Shown: one piece after another, positions 49,589 to 60,257 of the stretch
Layout: each line of letters opens with the position of its first letter
Numbering within the stretch: the stretch's first letter is position 1
Source: Enterobacillus tribolii
GTDB lineage: Bacteria > Pseudomonadota > Gammaproteobacteria > Enterobacterales > Enterobacteriaceae
Length of the DNA stretch: 64,000 bases
Assembly (NCBI RefSeq): GCF_003363015.1
Contig: NZ_QRAP01000011.1
Location: 62,001 to 126,000 of the forward strand
Reading direction: 5' to 3'
The notes under the pieces: model-generated
What the model was told of the DNA's origin: nothing
The model's input: the letters and a program-made list of their open reading frames with translations, nothing else
The model's database searches: none
Translations under genes and position numbers: made by a program

Positions 49589-50602
49589 ATGTCGACGTTA
49601 AACGGGTTAATTATAGGTGCCAGCGGTTATACCGGCGCGGAACTCGCCGCGTATTTACAGCGTCATCCCAATGTGAACATAACCGGTTTAATGGTTTCCG
49701 CGCAAAGTCATGATGCGGGAAAACGGCTCTCCGACCTGCATCCCGTGCTGAAAGGCATCATTGATTTGCCGCTGCAGCCGATGACGGACGACATTGCCGC
49801 GCTGGCGCAGGGCGTGGACGTGGTGTTTCTGGCGACGGCCCATGAGGTCAGCCACGATCTGGCGCCGCAGTTTCTGGCGGCGGGATGCGCGGTGTTCGAT
49901 CTCTCCGGCGCTTACCGGGTGAATCAGAGTGATTTTTATCAAAAATATTACGGGTTTGCGCATCAGCATGCCGACTGGCTCGACAAAGCGGTATACGGGC
50001 TGGCGGAATGGCGGGCGGAAGATATCCGCACGGCGCAGCTCATTGCCGTGCCGGGATGCTACCCGACGGCGTCGCAGCTGGCGCTGAAACCGCTGATTGA
50101 AAGCGATCTGCTGGACCTGAATCAGTGGCCGGTGATCAACGCCGTCAGCGGCGTCAGCGGCGCCGGGCGCAAGGCCAGTATGACCACCAGTTTCTGCGAA
50201 GTCAGCCTGCAGCCTTACGGCGTGTTTACGCACCGTCATCAGCCGGAAATCTCGGCGCACCTGGGCGCGCAGGTCATCTTTACCCCGCATCTGGGGAACT
50301 TCCCGCGCGGCATTCTGGCGACCATCACCTGCCGGCTGAAGACGGGCGTGACGGCGGAGCGCGTGGCGGAAGCGTTCGCCCGGGCCTACGACGGCAAACC
50401 GCTGGTGCGGTTATTCGGGCGGGAAATGCCGTCTATCCGCGCTGTGGCGGGAACGCCGTTCTGCGATATCGGCTTCGCGTTGCAGGACGATCATCTGATC
50501 GTGGTGGCTGCGGAGGATAACCTGCTGAAAGGCGCCGCAGCGCAGGCGGTACAGTGCATGAATATTCGTTTTGGCTTTGACGAAACGCAATCACTCTTTT
50601 AA
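49589..50602 (+). CDS. argC: N-acetyl-gamma-glutamyl-phosphate reductase
   Basis: 337-residue NADPH-dependent enzyme, third step of arginine synthesis. The Rossmann motif [10 protein letters not shown] is at residues 10-19, the catalytic Cys in [13 protein letters not shown] is near 155, and HRHQPEI holds the active-site His near 217. First gene of argCBGH; argB begins 24 bp after it. ATG 49589 follows GAAGGTGAAGCAGG. Confidence 0.97.
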   Translation: MSTLNGLIIGASGYTGAELAAYLQRHPNVNITGLMVSAQSHDAGKRLSDLHPVLKGIIDLPLQPMTDDIAALAQGVDVVFLATAHEVSHDLAPQFLAAGCAVFDLSGAYRVNQSDFYQKYYGFAHQHADWLDKAVYGLAEWRAEDIRTAQLIAVPGCYPTASQLALKPLIESDLLDLNQWPVINAVSGVSGAGRKASMTTSFCEVSLQPYGVFTHRHQPEISAHLGAQVIFTPHLGNFPRGILATITCRLKTGVTAERVAEAFARAYDGKPLVRLFGREMPSIRAVAGTPFCDIGFALQDDHLIVVAAEDNLLKGAAAQAVQCMNIRFGFDETQSLF

Positions 50603-50626
50603 TTAAACAGATGAAGTGAGAAGGTT

Positions 50627-51400
50627 ATGAATCCGTTAATCATCAAGTTAGGCGGCGTACTGCTCGACAGCGAAGAGGCGATGGAGCGTCTGTTTCAGGC
50701 ACTGGTGACCTATCGCCAGAGCCATCAGCGCCCGTTGGTGATTGTGCACGGCGGCGGGTGCCTGGTGGATGAGCTGATGAAGCAGCTTAACCTGCCGGTG
50801 GTGAAGAAAAACGGCCTGCGGGTAACGCCGGCGGATCAGATTGGCATCATCACCGGCGCGCTGGCCGGTACGGCGAATAAAACGCTGCTGGCCGGTGCGA
50901 AGGCGCATGGCATTCCGGCGGTGGGGCTGTCGCTGGGCGACGGCGATATGGTCAGCGTGACGCCGCTCGCCGCAGAGCTTGGTCATGTCGGGCAGGCGAA
51001 GGCGGGATCGCCCGCGTTGCTGGATACCCTGCTGGCGGCGGGATACCTGCCGGTGGTCAGCTCGATCGGCATCACGAACGATGGCGAACTGATGAACGTC
51101 AATGCCGATCAGGCGGCGACGGCGCTGGCGGCCACGCTGGGCGCGGATCTGATTCTGCTGTCGGACGTCAGCGGCATTCTGGACGGCAAAGGCCAGCGCA
51201 TTGCTGAAATGACGGCGCAAAAGGCCGAACAACTTATTGCTCAGGGCATTATCACCGATGGCATGATCGTCAAGGTCAATGCCGCCCTGGAGGCCGCCCG
51301 CTCGCTGGGCCGGCCGGTGGATATAGCCAGCTGGCGCCATGCGGAGAAACTGCCGGCGCTGTTTAACGGCGTGGCGATCGGCACGCGGATTCTGGCGTAA
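50627..51400 (+). CDS. argB: Acetylglutamate kinase
   Basis: 257-residue amino-acid kinase phosphorylating N-acetylglutamate. [17 protein letters not shown] opens the ATP site, [14 protein letters not shown] is the nucleotide/substrate glycine loop near 40, and [31 protein letters not shown] is the second signature region (near 155-185). It is the short form without the N-terminal ArgR-type extension, typically arginine-insensitive as in E. coli. ATG 50627 follows AGTGAGAAGG. Confidence 0.97.
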   Translation: MNPLIIKLGGVLLDSEEAMERLFQALVTYRQSHQRPLVIVHGGGCLVDELMKQLNLPVVKKNGLRVTPADQIGIITGALAGTANKTLLAGAKAHGIPAVGLSLGDGDMVSVTPLAAELGHVGQAKAGSPALLDTLLAAGYLPVVSSIGITNDGELMNVNADQAATALAATLGADLILLSDVSGILDGKGQRIAEMTAQKAEQLIAQGIITDGMIVKVNAALEAARSLGRPVDIASWRHAEKLPALFNGVAIGTRILA

Positions 51401-51433
51401 TTTTAAGAACGGTAATCAAGGAAACGTATTGTT

Positions 51434-52657
51434 ATGGCGACGAAAACGACGGGCATCAGCAAAATTGTATTGGCCTACTCCGGCGGTCTGGACACCTCCG
51501 CCATCATTCCCTGGCTGAAAGAAAACTATAACGACTGCGAAGTAATCGCCTTCGTGGCCGATATCGGTCAGGAGCGCGAAGATCTGGAAGGGATTGAAGA
51601 GAAGGCGCTGCGTTCCGGCGCGTCCGCCTGCTACATCGCCGATCTGCGCGATGAGTTTATCAGCGACTATGTTTATCCGGTGCTGAAAACCGGCGCGTTG
51701 TATGAAGGCACCTATTTGCTGGGCACGTCGATGGCGCGTCCGCTGATTGCCAAGGCGCAGGTTGAACTGGCGCTGAAGCTCGGCGCGGATGCGCTGTGCC
51801 ACGGCGCGACCGGCAAGGGCAACGATCAGGTTCGTTTCGAAACCACCTACACCGCGCTGGCGCCGCAGCTGAAGGTCGTCGCGCCGTGGCGTGAATGGGA
51901 TCTGCGTTCCCGTGAAGCCCTGCTGGACTACCTGAAAGCGCGCGACATCCCGACTACCGCGTCGCTGGAAAAAATCTACAGCCGTGACGCCAATGCCTGG
52001 CACATCTCCACCGAAGGCGGCGTGCTGGAAAGCCCGTGGAATGCCTCCAACAAAGATTGCTGGGTGTGGACCGTTGACCCGCAGGAAGCGCCGGATGAGC
52101 CGGAACTGGTGACCATCGGCGTGGAAAAAGGCGAAGTGGTTGCCGTTAACGGCAAGACCATGAGCCCGTATGCCTGCCTGGAAACGCTGAATGCGCTGGG
52201 CGCGAAGCACGGCGTCGGCCGTATCGACATCGTGGAAAACCGTCTGGTGGGCATCAAGTCCCGGGGTTGTTATGAAACGCCGGGGGGCACCATTATGATC
52301 GCGGCCCTGCGCGGCATTGAGCAGCTGGTGCTTGACCGTGACAGCTTCAAATGGCGTGAGCAGTTGGGTCTGGAAATGGCTTATGTCGTGTATGACGGCC
52401 GTTGGTTTGCGCCGCTGCGTCAGTCTTTGCAGGCGGCGGCAGATTCCCTAGCGCAGGAAGTGAACGGCGAAGTGGTGGTGAAACTGTATAAAGGGCAGGT
52501 AACGGCGATTCAGAAGAAATCCGCCAACAGCCTGTATAACGAAGAGTTTGCTACCTTCGGCGAAGACGAAGTGTACGATCACAGCCACGCCGGCGGCTTT
52601 ATCCGCCTGTTCTCTCTCTCTTCACGCATCCGCGCGCTGAACGAACAGAAGAAGTAA
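51434..52657 (+). CDS. argG: Argininosuccinate synthase
   Basis: 407-residue ATP-pyrophosphatase-family ligase joining citrulline and aspartate. [13 protein letters not shown] near residue 14 is the PP-loop; [13 protein letters not shown] near 118 and [10 protein letters not shown] near 275 are family blocks. This is the shorter type found in argCBGH clusters of Yersinia and relatives, unlike the 447-residue E. coli protein encoded elsewhere. It lies 33 bp after argB and before argH. Confidence 0.96.
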   Translation: MATKTTGISKIVLAYSGGLDTSAIIPWLKENYNDCEVIAFVADIGQEREDLEGIEEKALRSGASACYIADLRDEFISDYVYPVLKTGALYEGTYLLGTSMARPLIAKAQVELALKLGADALCHGATGKGNDQVRFETTYTALAPQLKVVAPWREWDLRSREALLDYLKARDIPTTASLEKIYSRDANAWHISTEGGVLESPWNASNKDCWVWTVDPQEAPDEPELVTIGVEKGEVVAVNGKTMSPYACLETLNALGAKHGVGRIDIVENRLVGIKSRGCYETPGGTIMIAALRGIEQLVLDRDSFKWREQLGLEMAYVVYDGRWFAPLRQSLQAAADSLAQEVNGEVVVKLYKGQVTAIQKKSANSLYNEEFATFGEDEVYDHSHAGGFIRLFSLSSRIRALNEQKK

Positions 52658-52681
52658 GGCGTCGTATCATCCAGCATTGAA

Positions 52682-52703
52682 ACGGGCCGCTTATGCGGCC
52701 CGT
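52682..52703 (+). other. Intercistronic hairpin between argG and argH
   Basis: ACGGGCCGC/GCGGCCCGT with a TTAT loop, a perfect 9-bp GC-rich stem ending 35 bp before the argH start. No T-run follows, so it probably stabilises or separates message segments rather than stopping transcription. Confidence 0.55.
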
Positions 52704-52737
52704 CTGCAATAACATACAGAAAGAATGGAGCATCACT

Positions 52738-54111
52738 ATGGCACTATGGGGCGGACGGTTCAGTCAGGCGGCGGATCAGCGTTTTAAACAATTTAATGAC
52801 TCACTGCGGTTTGACTATCGGTTGGCCGAGCAGGATATCGTGGGTTCAGTCGCCTGGTCGAAGGCGCTGGTGACGGTCGGGGTGCTGACCGCCGGCGAGC
52901 AGCAGCAACTGGAGCAGGCGATGGCTGCGTTGCTGGAAGAGGTGCGCGCCAATCCACAGGCTATTCTCGCCAGTGATGCGGAAGATATCCATAGCTGGGT
53001 GGAGCAGCAACTGATCAATAAGGTCGGCGACCTGGGGAAAAAGCTGCATACCGGGCGCAGCCGTAACGATCAGGTGGCGACGGACCTCAAGCTGTGGTGT
53101 AAAGAACAGGTTGGTGAACTGCTGCAGGCGGTGCGGCAGTTGCAGCAGGCGCTGGTGGAAACGGCGCAGGCGAACCAGGACGCCGTTATGCCGGGCTATA
53201 CCCATCTGCAACGCGCCCAGCCGGTGACGTTCGCGCACTGGTGCCTGGCCTATGTGGAAATGCTGGCCCGTGATGAGAGTCGTTTGCAGGATACACTGAA
53301 GCGGCTTGACGTCAGCCCGCTGGGCTGCGGCGCGCTGGCGGGAACCGCGTACCCCATCGATCGCGAACAACTGGCCGGCTGGCTGGGCTTTGCCGGCGCG
53401 ACGCGCAACAGCCTGGACAGCGTGTCCGACCGCGATCACGTTCTGGAGTTGTTGTCCGATGCGTCCATCGGCATGGTGCATTTGTCGCGTTTTGCCGAAG
53501 ATCTGATTTTTTTCAACAGCGGTGAAGCCGGATTCGTAGAGCTTTCCGACCGCGTGACCTCCGGTTCCTCGCTGATGCCGCAGAAGAAGAACCCGGACGC
53601 GCTGGAGCTGATCCGTGGTAAGTGCGGCCGCGTGCAGGGTGCGCTGACGGGGATGATGATGACCCTGAAGGGGCTGCCGCTGGCGTACAACAAAGACATG
53701 CAGGAAGATAAGGAAGGCCTGTTCGATGCGCTTGATACCTGGCTGGACTGCCTGCACATGGCGGCGCTGGTGCTGGATGGCATTCAGGTGAAGCGCCCGC
53801 GTTGTCAGGAGGCGGCGGAGCAGGGTTATGCCAACGCGACCGAACTGGCGGATTACCTGGTGGCGAAGGGCGTACCGTTCCGAGAGGCGCACCACATCGT
53901 TGGTGAAGCGGTGGTGGAGGCTATCCGGCAGGGTAAGGCGCTGGAGGCGCTCAGCCTGGCGGATTTGCAGGCGTTCAGTGCGACGATCGGCGAGGACGTG
54001 TATCCAGTGCTGTCGCTGCAGTCCTGCCTGGATAAACGTAATGCGCAGGGCGGCGTAGCGCCGCAGCAGGTTGCACAGGCCATCGCGGCAGCGAAAGGGC
54101 GCCTGGCGTAA
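52738..54111 (+). CDS. argH: Argininosuccinate lyase
   Basis: 457-residue fumarase/aspartase-superfamily enzyme releasing fumarate and arginine. The N-terminal [25 protein letters not shown] near 105, and the signature loop [12 protein letters not shown] with the catalytic Ser near 280 are present. Length matches E. coli ArgH. Start ATG 52738 (MALWGGRF) has GGAG upstream; the longer frame is unsupported. Last gene of the operon, ended by the terminator at 54114. Confidence 0.97.
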   Translation: MALWGGRFSQAADQRFKQFNDSLRFDYRLAEQDIVGSVAWSKALVTVGVLTAGEQQQLEQAMAALLEEVRANPQAILASDAEDIHSWVEQQLINKVGDLGKKLHTGRSRNDQVATDLKLWCKEQVGELLQAVRQLQQALVETAQANQDAVMPGYTHLQRAQPVTFAHWCLAYVEMLARDESRLQDTLKRLDVSPLGCGALAGTAYPIDREQLAGWLGFAGATRNSLDSVSDRDHVLELLSDASIGMVHLSRFAEDLIFFNSGEAGFVELSDRVTSGSSLMPQKKNPDALELIRGKCGRVQGALTGMMMTLKGLPLAYNKDMQEDKEGLFDALDTWLDCLHMAALVLDGIQVKRPRCQEAAEQGYANATELADYLVAKGVPFREAHHIVGEAVVEAIRQGKALEALSLADLQAFSATIGEDVYPVLSLQSCLDKRNAQGGVAPQQVAQAIAAAKGRLA

Positions 54112-54113
54112 TG

Positions 54114-54142
54114 AAAAAAGCGGAGCCAGGCTCCGCTTTTTT
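54114..54142. terminator. Terminator after argH
   Basis: An A-tract, stem GCGGAG/CTCCGC with a CCAGG loop, and six Ts start three bases after the argH stop; symmetrical enough to act in both directions. Confidence 0.85.
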
Positions 54143-54160
54143 ATGCGTATCATTGAGTGT

Positions 54161-54185
54161 AAAAAAAAACCGGGCCAAGCCCGGT
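54161..54185 (-). terminator. Terminator after the Lpd-like gene
   Basis: On the minus strand ACCGGGC/GCCCGGT (3-nt loop) is followed by nine Ts, 28 bp past the stop of the gene at 54214. Confidence 0.85.
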
Positions 54186-54213
54186 AATTAAAGGAGTAAC
54201 ACGAGGTTAGTTA

Positions 54214-55662
54214 TTATTCTCCGGGGCAAGCCATACAACGTTCGGTTTCCTCGTTACCCAAACGCAGCTTGCTCTGCAGGTCGCGCAACGCGGTGCGCAA
54301 CCCTTCTTCGATGACCGGATGGTAGAACGGCATATCCAGCATCTGATCTACCGTCATCTTCTGCTGATGCGCCCATGCCAGCAGATGCGCAATATGTTCC
54401 GCATCCGGCCCTATCATTTCAGCGCCAAGGAACCTGCCGGTGCCTTGTTCGCCGTAAACGTGCAGCAACCCTTTGTTGCGCAGCATAACGCGGGAGCGGC
54501 CCTGGTTTTCGAAGGAGACTTCCCCAACGGCGAAGCAGCCGCACACGCCGTATTTCTGATTCAGTTCACGCAGCGTTGAACCGACCATCGCGATCTGCGG
54601 GTCGGAGAATACCACGGAGATTGCGCTGCGGCGCAAGCCAGACTTAATTTCTGGGAACGCGCCCGCGTTTTCGCCGGCAATACGTGCCTGATCGCTGGCT
54701 TCGTGCAACAGCGGCAGTTGATTGCTGGCGTCGCCGGCAATGAAGATGTGCTCAACGCTGGTTTGCATCGTCAGGCGATCGGCGACGGGAACGCCGCGCG
54801 CATCCAGCTTCAGGCCGGTGTTTTCCAGGCCGAGGTTGTCGACATTCGGGCGGCGCCCGGTGGCGGCCAGGACGTAGTCAACCATGATTTCCTGCGGCTT
54901 GCCGGTCAAATCCAGGTAACGGATGGAAACGCGGTCGCCTTCGCGCTGCATGCGTTCGACCTTAACGTCCGGATCGAGGTAAAACTCTTCGCGCAGGGCA
55001 CGGGTGGCGTAATCGCGGATGTCGCTGTCGGTCAGCGGACCGACAGCGCCGCCGACGCCGAACATTTTCACCTCAACGCCGAGGCGGTGCAGCGCCTGGC
55101 CCAGCTCCAGCCCGATAACGCCGGGACCGAAGACGGCCACGGAGCGCGGCAGGTCATCCCAACTGAATACGTCGTCATTGATAACCAAGCGGTCGCCCAG
55201 TTCATTCCACGGCGTCGGCCAGGCGGGGCGGGAGCCGGTGGCGATGACGATACGCTTGGCGACGATGCGGGTGTGATCGTCAACCTGCAGAGTATTGTCG
55301 TCGAGAAAGCGGGCGTAGCCACGGATTTTGTCACTGTCAGGAATGCTGTCTACGCCTTCCAGTACAAAGCCTACGAAACGGTCGCGCTCGCGCTTAACGC
55401 GATCCATGACTTCACGGCCGTTGATTTTTGTTTCTCCCTGGGGATGGATGCCGAAGCCCGGCGCGCGCTCGATTTGATGCACGGCTTCCGCCGCTGCGAT
55501 CAGCAGCTTCGACGGCATGCAGCCGACGCGGGCGCAGGTGGTGCCGAAGGGGCCGCCTTCGATCATAACCACGCTGGGGGTGGATAATTTAGCCGCGCGA
55601 TAGGCGCCCAGACCCGCGGTTCCTCCGCCGATCACGGCGACGTCTACGTTCAGTTCTTTCAT
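54214..55662 (-). CDS. Dihydrolipoyl dehydrogenase-like flavoprotein
   Basis: 482-residue class I pyridine nucleotide-disulfide oxidoreductase. The FAD motif VIGGGTAGLGAY is near residue 10 and the redox-active disulfide is in TTCARVGCMPSK near 43-48, a CxxxxC as in Lpd but with different inner residues. NAD site VFGPGVIGLELGQAL is near 175, and the C-terminal His-Glu pair is in YHPVIEEGLR. A tail with CMAC near the end adds two more Cys. It is not the pyruvate-dehydrogenase Lpd, since no ace genes are near. Next to the Prx-Grx fusion and OxyR, it may reduce a thiol partner in peroxide defence (inference). A terminator separates it from the Prx-Grx gene. Confidence 0.8.
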   Translation of the reverse strand: MKELNVDVAVIGGGTAGLGAYRAAKLSTPSVVMIEGGPFGTTCARVGCMPSKLLIAAAEAVHQIERAPGFGIHPQGETKINGREVMDRVKRERDRFVGFVLEGVDSIPDSDKIRGYARFLDDNTLQVDDHTRIVAKRIVIATGSRPAWPTPWNELGDRLVINDDVFSWDDLPRSVAVFGPGVIGLELGQALHRLGVEVKMFGVGGAVGPLTDSDIRDYATRALREEFYLDPDVKVERMQREGDRVSIRYLDLTGKPQEIMVDYVLAATGRRPNVDNLGLENTGLKLDARGVPVADRLTMQTSVEHIFIAGDASNQLPLLHEASDQARIAGENAGAFPEIKSGLRRSAISVVFSDPQIAMVGSTLRELNQKYGVCGCFAVGEVSFENQGRSRVMLRNKGLLHVYGEQGTGRFLGAEMIGPDAEHIAHLLAWAHQQKMTVDQMLDMPFYHPVIEEGLRTALRDLQSKLRLGNEETERCMACPGE

Positions 55663-55681
55663 GGTTTTCGCTCCTGCACCG

Positions 55682-55707
55682 AAAAAAAAGGGCGGGACAT
55701 GCCCGCC
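55682..55707 (-). terminator. Terminator after the Prx-Grx fusion gene
   Basis: Minus-strand GGCGGG/CCCGCC stem with a 5-nt loop followed by eight Ts, 43 bp past the gene at 55750 and just before the Lpd-like gene. Confidence 0.8.
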
Positions 55708-55749
55708 GAATATGTTGGCTTTCTGAGCCTTTACGGCTTCTTCATGTCA

Positions 55750-56484
55750 TTAAGCGTGTTGCAGGTAAACTTCCAGGTCGTCGCTGCCGCCGATGTGACG
55801 TCCGCCGATGTAGACCTGCGGAACGGTGGCGCGGCCGGTTACGGCGCGCAGGCTGACGGTGGTAGCATCTTTGCCCAGGACGATTTCTTCATACTGAATG
55901 CCGCGATCCTGAAGCATTTGCTTCGCCTTGGCGCAGTACGGGCAACCGGGTTTGGTGAACAGAGACACGGACTCCTGCAGTTTCACCTCCGGCGCCAGGT
56001 ATTTCAGCATGGTGTCGGCATCAGAAACTTCAAACGGGTCGCCCGGCTTGTTGGGTTCTACAAACATTTTTTCTACCACGCCGTTACGTACCAGCATGGA
56101 GTAACGCCATGAACGCGGGCCGAAGCCAAGATCGGCTTTCTCGACCAGCATGTTCATGCCTTTGGTGAATTCGCCGTTGCCGTCCGGTACGAAGGTAATG
56201 TGTTCAGCTTTTTGATCGGCTTTCCAGGCGTTCATCACGAAGGTGTCGTTGACGGAAACGCACAGGATGCTGTCAACGCCGTGCTGGTGGAATACCGGAG
56301 CCAGCTCGTTGTAACGCGGCAGGTGGCTGGAAGAGCAGGTCGGGGTGAACGCGCCCGGAAGCGAAAATACGATGACGGTCTTGTCTTTGAATAACTCGTC
56401 GGTGGTTACGTCAATCCACTGGTCGCCTTGACGGGTGTGGAAAGTGACCTGCGGAACTTTTTTACCTTCTTGGCTCGTAAACAT
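55750..56484 (-). CDS. Hybrid peroxiredoxin-glutaredoxin (PGdx)
   Basis: 244-residue fusion. The N-terminal Prx5-type domain (about 1-160) has [16 protein letters not shown], whose Cys is the peroxidatic residue. The C-terminal glutaredoxin (about 170-244) has the CPYC dithiol in [14 protein letters not shown] and the TVPQVYIGG cis-Pro loop. Such fusions, known from Haemophilus influenzae PGdx, reduce peroxides with glutathione, using the glutaredoxin as internal reductant. Start ATG 56484. It is divergent from oxyR with an OxyR operator between them, so peroxide induction is very likely. Confidence 0.92.
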   Translation of the reverse strand: MFTSQEGKKVPQVTFHTRQGDQWIDVTTDELFKDKTVIVFSLPGAFTPTCSSSHLPRYNELAPVFHQHGVDSILCVSVNDTFVMNAWKADQKAEHITFVPDGNGEFTKGMNMLVEKADLGFGPRSWRYSMLVRNGVVEKMFVEPNKPGDPFEVSDADTMLKYLAPEVKLQESVSLFTKPGCPYCAKAKQMLQDRGIQYEEIVLGKDATTVSLRAVTGRATVPQVYIGGRHIGGSDDLEVYLQHA

Positions 56485-56579
56485 TGATTAACCCTTTAAT
56501 TATCCAATAAGAAATTTTTTTCTGCCGGACCGTTGTCCCTTGTTGCCGATATTATTCCCGCCAGGGCTTGATAGTTCTA

Positions 56580-56616
56580 ATCGTTCATTGCTATCTTATT
56601 TATCGCCATGAGCTAT
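56580..56616. promoter_or_regulatory. OxyR operator between PGdx and oxyR
   Basis: Four tetramers at exact 11-bp steps, ATCG 56580, CTAT 56591, ATCG 56602, CTAT 56613, fit the 37-bp OxyR consensus of ATAG/CTAT elements with N7 spacers; only A-to-C differs in the first and third. The operator ends 20 bp before the oxyR start, as in E. coli oxyR. Confidence 0.8.
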
Positions 56617-56636
56617 CATGGCCCGGGAGGATAACT

Positions 56637-57560
56637 ATGAACATTCGTGATTTGGAGTATCTGGTGGCGCTGGCCGAACATCGCCATTTTCGGCGGGCGG
56701 CGGATTCCTGCCACGTTAGTCAGCCGACGCTGAGCGGCCAGATCCGCAAGCTGGAGGATGAGCTGGGCGTCATGCTGCTGGAACGGACCAGCCGCAAGGT
56801 GCTGTTTACCCAGGCGGGCTTACTGTTGGTGGAGCAGGCGCGCACCGTGCTGCGTGAGGTGAAGGTGCTCAAGGAGATGGCGAGCCAGCAGGGCGAGGCG
56901 ATGTCCGGCCCGCTGCACATCGGCCTGATCCCGACGGTCGGGCCTTATCTGTTGCCGCACATTATTCCCATGCTGCATCAAACCTTTCCCAAGCTGGAGA
57001 TGTATCTGCATGAAGCGCAGACGCATCAGCTATTAGCGCAGCTCGACAGCGGGAAGCTGGACTGCGCGATCCTGGCTCTGGTTAAAGAAACGGAAGCGTT
57101 TATCGAAGTTCCCCTGTTTGACGAACCGATGAAGCTGGCGGTTTACGACGGCCATCCGATGTCGCAAAAGGACAAGATCGCCATGCATGAGCTGGCGGGA
57201 GAGCGTCTGCTGATGCTGGAAGACGGTCACTGCCTGCGCGATCAGGCGATGGGGTTCTGCTTTGAAGCCGGCGCCGATGAGGACACGCATTTCCGTGCGA
57301 CCAGCCTGGAAACGCTGCGTAACATGGTTTCCGCCGGCAGCGGCATTACTTTGCTGCCCTCGCTGGCGGTGCCGCAGGAACGTCAGCGCGACGGGGTGTG
57401 TTATCTGGAATGCTATCGCCCTGAGCCGAAACGCACCATTGCATTGGTGTATCGCCCCGGTTCGCCGCTGCGCGCCCGCTATGAGCAGCTCGCGGAGGCT
57501 GTCCGCGAGCATATGCAGGGCGTCATAGCGCAGAGCGAGACGTTAAAACAGGCGGTTTAA
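56637..57560 (+). CDS. oxyR: Peroxide-sensing regulator OxyR
   Basis: 307-residue LysR-family activator of the peroxide response. The N-terminal HTH is [20 protein letters not shown] onward. Cys199 and Cys208 (codons at 57231 and 57258) are the sensing pair that form a disulfide on oxidation, in the same positions as in E. coli. Start ATG 56637 follows GGGAGGATAACT; the longer frame is unsupported. Its 3' end overlaps the convergent sthA by 18 bp. In E. coli the sRNA oxyS is divergent here; this genome has the PGdx gene instead. Confidence 0.97.
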   Translation: MNIRDLEYLVALAEHRHFRRAADSCHVSQPTLSGQIRKLEDELGVMLLERTSRKVLFTQAGLLLVEQARTVLREVKVLKEMASQQGEAMSGPLHIGLIPTVGPYLLPHIIPMLHQTFPKLEMYLHEAQTHQLLAQLDSGKLDCAILALVKETEAFIEVPLFDEPMKLAVYDGHPMSQKDKIAMHELAGERLLMLEDGHCLRDQAMGFCFEAGADEDTHFRATSLETLRNMVSAGSGITLLPSLAVPQERQRDGVCYLECYRPEPKRTIALVYRPGSPLRARYEQLAEAVREHMQGVIAQSETLKQAV

Positions 57561-58943
57561 TCCGTTTAACGCCGCCACGCGGTAGGCTTCGGCCATGGTG
57601 GGATAGTTGAAGGTAGTATTCACGAAATATTCGATGGTATTGCCTTCGCCTTTCTGTTCCATGATGGCCTGGCCGATATGGATGATTTCCGCCGCACGTT
57701 CCCCGAAGCAGTGGATGCCGAGGATCTGCTTGGTTTCCCGGTGGAATAAAATCTTCAGGCTGCCCACGTTCATACCGGCGATTTGCGCTCTGGCCAGGTG
57801 CTTGAACTGGGCGCGGCCCACTTCATACGGCACTTTCATCGCCGTCAGTTCCTGCTCGGTTTTGCCTACAGAGCTGATTTCCGGAATGGTGTAAATGCCG
57901 GTGGGAATATCTTCCACCAGATGCACATTCGCTTCGCCTTTCGCAATGGCCTGAGCGGCAATACGACCCTGATCGTAAGCGGCGGAAGCCAGGCTGGGAT
58001 AGCCGATAACGTCGCCGACGGCGTAAACGTGAGGCACTGCCGTCTGGTACATGCTGTTCACTTTCAGCAGTCCGCGGCCGTCCGCTTCCAGCCCGACGTT
58101 TTCCAGCCCCAGCGTATTGGTGTTGCCGGTTCTGCCGTTGGCGTACAGCATGCAGTCCGCTTTCACCTTCTTGCCTGACTTCAGGTGCATGATAACGCCG
58201 TCGTCAACGCCTTCAATGTGTTCGAATTCTTCGTTGTGACGAATAACGACGCCGCTGTTCCAGAAGTGGTAGGAAAGCGCGTCCGACATCTCTTGATCGA
58301 GGAACGCCAGCAGGCGATCGCGGGTGTTGATCAGATCGACTTTTACGCTCAGCCCGCGGAAGATCGACGCATATTCGCAGCCGATGACCCCAGCGCCGTA
58401 AATGATGACGTGCTTCGGCTCATGGTTGAGCTCCAGGATCGAGTCGCTGTCGTAAATGCGCGGGTGGCTGAAGTCGACGCCCGGCGGATGGTACGGGCGC
58501 GAGCCGCAGGCGATAATGATATTTTCGGCCGTCAGAACATCGTGCGTGCCGTCCGGATAAGTCACGCTGACGGAATGGGCGTCCACGAAGCGCGCTTCGC
58601 CGGAAAAAATCTCGCAGTTGTTGCGTTCGTAAAAGCCCTGACGCATACGGGTTTGCTGATTGATGACGTTGTCCGCCTGACGCAGGATGTCGGGAAAGGT
58701 GGACTTCAGGATGCGTGAGTTGTCGCTGTAAAGCGGGTTCTGGTTGAATTCAATGATGCGGCTGACGGCGTGGCGCAATGCTTTGGAGGGGATGGTGCCC
58801 CAGTGGGTACATCCGCCGCCGACGCTGAAATAGCGTTCTACGACAGCCACGCGCGCACCTTGTTTCACCAGTCCCATGGCGGCACCCTCGCCGCCGGGCC
58901 CTGAGCCAATGACGATGGCATCAAAAGAGAGATGTTGTTGCAT
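57543..58943 (-). CDS. sthA: Soluble pyridine nucleotide transhydrogenase
   Basis: 466-residue cytosolic FAD enzyme transferring hydride between NADPH and NAD+, mainly removing excess NADPH. FAD motif [15 protein letters not shown] near residue 10; the position of the disulfide reads [14 protein letters not shown], with only one of the two cysteines, which is the distinguishing feature of SthA from Lpd and glutathione reductase. NAD(P) motif [15 protein letters not shown] near 178. Same length as E. coli SthA. It is convergent with oxyR. Confidence 0.97.
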   Translation of the reverse strand: MQQHLSFDAIVIGSGPGGEGAAMGLVKQGARVAVVERYFSVGGGCTHWGTIPSKALRHAVSRIIEFNQNPLYSDNSRILKSTFPDILRQADNVINQQTRMRQGFYERNNCEIFSGEARFVDAHSVSVTYPDGTHDVLTAENIIIACGSRPYHPPGVDFSHPRIYDSDSILELNHEPKHVIIYGAGVIGCEYASIFRGLSVKVDLINTRDRLLAFLDQEMSDALSYHFWNSGVVIRHNEEFEHIEGVDDGVIMHLKSGKKVKADCMLYANGRTGNTNTLGLENVGLEADGRGLLKVNSMYQTAVPHVYAVGDVIGYPSLASAAYDQGRIAAQAIAKGEANVHLVEDIPTGIYTIPEISSVGKTEQELTAMKVPYEVGRAQFKHLARAQIAGMNVGSLKILFHRETKQILGIHCFGERAAEIIHIGQAIMEQKGEGNTIEYFVNTTFNYPTMAEAYRVAALNGLNRLF

Positions 58944-59161
58944 GTAGGGTTGGCCTTCTTATACAAACTTACAACGATACTTTAACATCATATCGCTGAA
59001 TCCCCAATCATCCCTATGCTTTTCGTGGCAATGGCGCCGGCGCTGACTGTAATTCCTACGTGACATCCCGTTTGGCTAACAGCCATTGAGGTAAAATTTG
59101 GTATAGTGATGGAATTCTTACGATTCAGACATAGACATATTATTGATACGGATTAATTAAA

Positions 59162-59809
59162 ATGGGCGTCAGAGCGCAACAAAAAGAACGAACCCGCCGA
59201 TCCCTGGTTGAAGCCGCCTTCAATCAGCTCAGCGCCGAGCGCAGTTTCGCCAGCCTGAGCTTACGTGAGGTTTCCCGTGAAGCGGGCATTGCGCCGACGT
59301 CTTTTTACCGTCATTTCCGCGATGTCGATGAGCTGGGGCTGACCATGGTGGACGAAAGCGGCCTGATGCTGCGTCAACTGATGCGCCAGGCCCGTCAGCG
59401 TATCGCCAAGGGCGGCAGCGTTATCCGGACCTCCGTTTCAACGTTTATGGAATTCATCGGTAACAATCCCAACGCATTCCGCCTGTTGCTGCGTGAACGT
59501 TCGGGAACATCGGCCGCATTTCGTGCCGCGGTGCAGCGTGAAATTCAGCACTTCATCGCGGAACTCGCCGATTATCTTGAAATCGAAAATCACATGCCGC
59601 GCAGTTTTACCGAGGCTCAGGCGGAAGCGATGGTTACTATCGTGTTCAGCGCCGGTGCGGAAGCGCTGGATATTGACGCGGAGCAGCGTCGCCAGCTTGA
59701 AGAACGGTTAGTATTGCAGCTGCGCATGATTTCCAAGGGCGCTTATTACTGGTACCGGCGTGAACAAGAGAAGGCACACACCGGCGTTGCCTTATTGCAG
59801 AGCGAATAA
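59162..59809 (+). CDS. fabR: Fatty-acid biosynthesis repressor FabR
   Basis: 215-residue TetR-family repressor of fabA/fabB that senses the balance of unsaturated to saturated acyl thioesters. The HTH segment is [30 protein letters not shown] near 30-60; the rest is an all-helical ligand domain. It recalls E. coli FabR along its length. ATG 59162 has no strong ribosome site. Followed by yijD 32 bp later, the usual pair. The 58944-59161 gap holds the divergent sthA/fabR promoters. Confidence 0.95.
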   Translation: MGVRAQQKERTRRSLVEAAFNQLSAERSFASLSLREVSREAGIAPTSFYRHFRDVDELGLTMVDESGLMLRQLMRQARQRIAKGGSVIRTSVSTFMEFIGNNPNAFRLLLRERSGTSAAFRAAVQREIQHFIAELADYLEIENHMPRSFTEAQAEAMVTIVFSAGAEALDIDAEQRRQLEERLVLQLRMISKGAYYWYRREQEKAHTGVALLQSE

Positions 59810-59841
59810 CCCTAACGAACAACAAAGAGGAGAAGGGAAAG

Positions 59842-60222
59842 ATGAACGAGAATCACCGTATGGACACTGGAACTCTGATTCTGGCACTGATCGCGGGGCT
59901 GTCGGTTAACGGCTCGTTTTCAGCCCTGTTTAGCTCATTGATTCCTTTCTCCGTATTTCCGCTGATTGCCCTGGCGCTGTCGGTGTACTGCCTGCATCAG
60001 CGCTACCTGAACCATTCAATGCCGGAGGGCATGCCGTTGCTTTCCGCCTCCTGCTTCCTGCTGGGATTGCTGCTGTACAGCGCCATCGTGCGCGCGGAGT
60101 ACCCGGCCATCGGCTCCAATTTCCTGCCTTCGCTGCTGTGCGTGGCTCTGGTTCTGTGGATTGGCAGCCGGGTGAAGTCGATGAAGCGGCAGGCGATGCC
60201 GGTGGAGTCCGGTCAGGAATAA
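59842..60222 (+). CDS. yijD: YijD, DUF1422 inner-membrane protein
   Basis: 126 residues with about four membrane helices ([45 protein letters not shown] and [11 protein letters not shown]). Motifs [15 protein letters not shown] and [11 protein letters not shown] match E. coli YijD; function is unknown. ATG 59842 is preceded by GAGGAGAAGGG, a strong ribosome site. Cotranscribed with fabR. Confidence 0.93.
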   Translation: MNENHRMDTGTLILALIAGLSVNGSFSALFSSLIPFSVFPLIALALSVYCLHQRYLNHSMPEGMPLLSASCFLLGLLLYSAIVRAEYPAIGSNFLPSLLCVALVLWIGSRVKSMKRQAMPVESGQE

Positions 60223-60227
60223 ACGCG

Positions 60228-60257
60228 AAAAAAAGCAGCCGGATGGCTGCTTTTTTT
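60228..60257. terminator. Bidirectional terminator between yijD and trmA
   Basis: AAAAAAAGCAGCC/GGCTGCTTTTTTT, 13-bp perfect pairing with a GGAT loop. Its last base is shared with the trmA stop codon. Confidence 0.9.
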
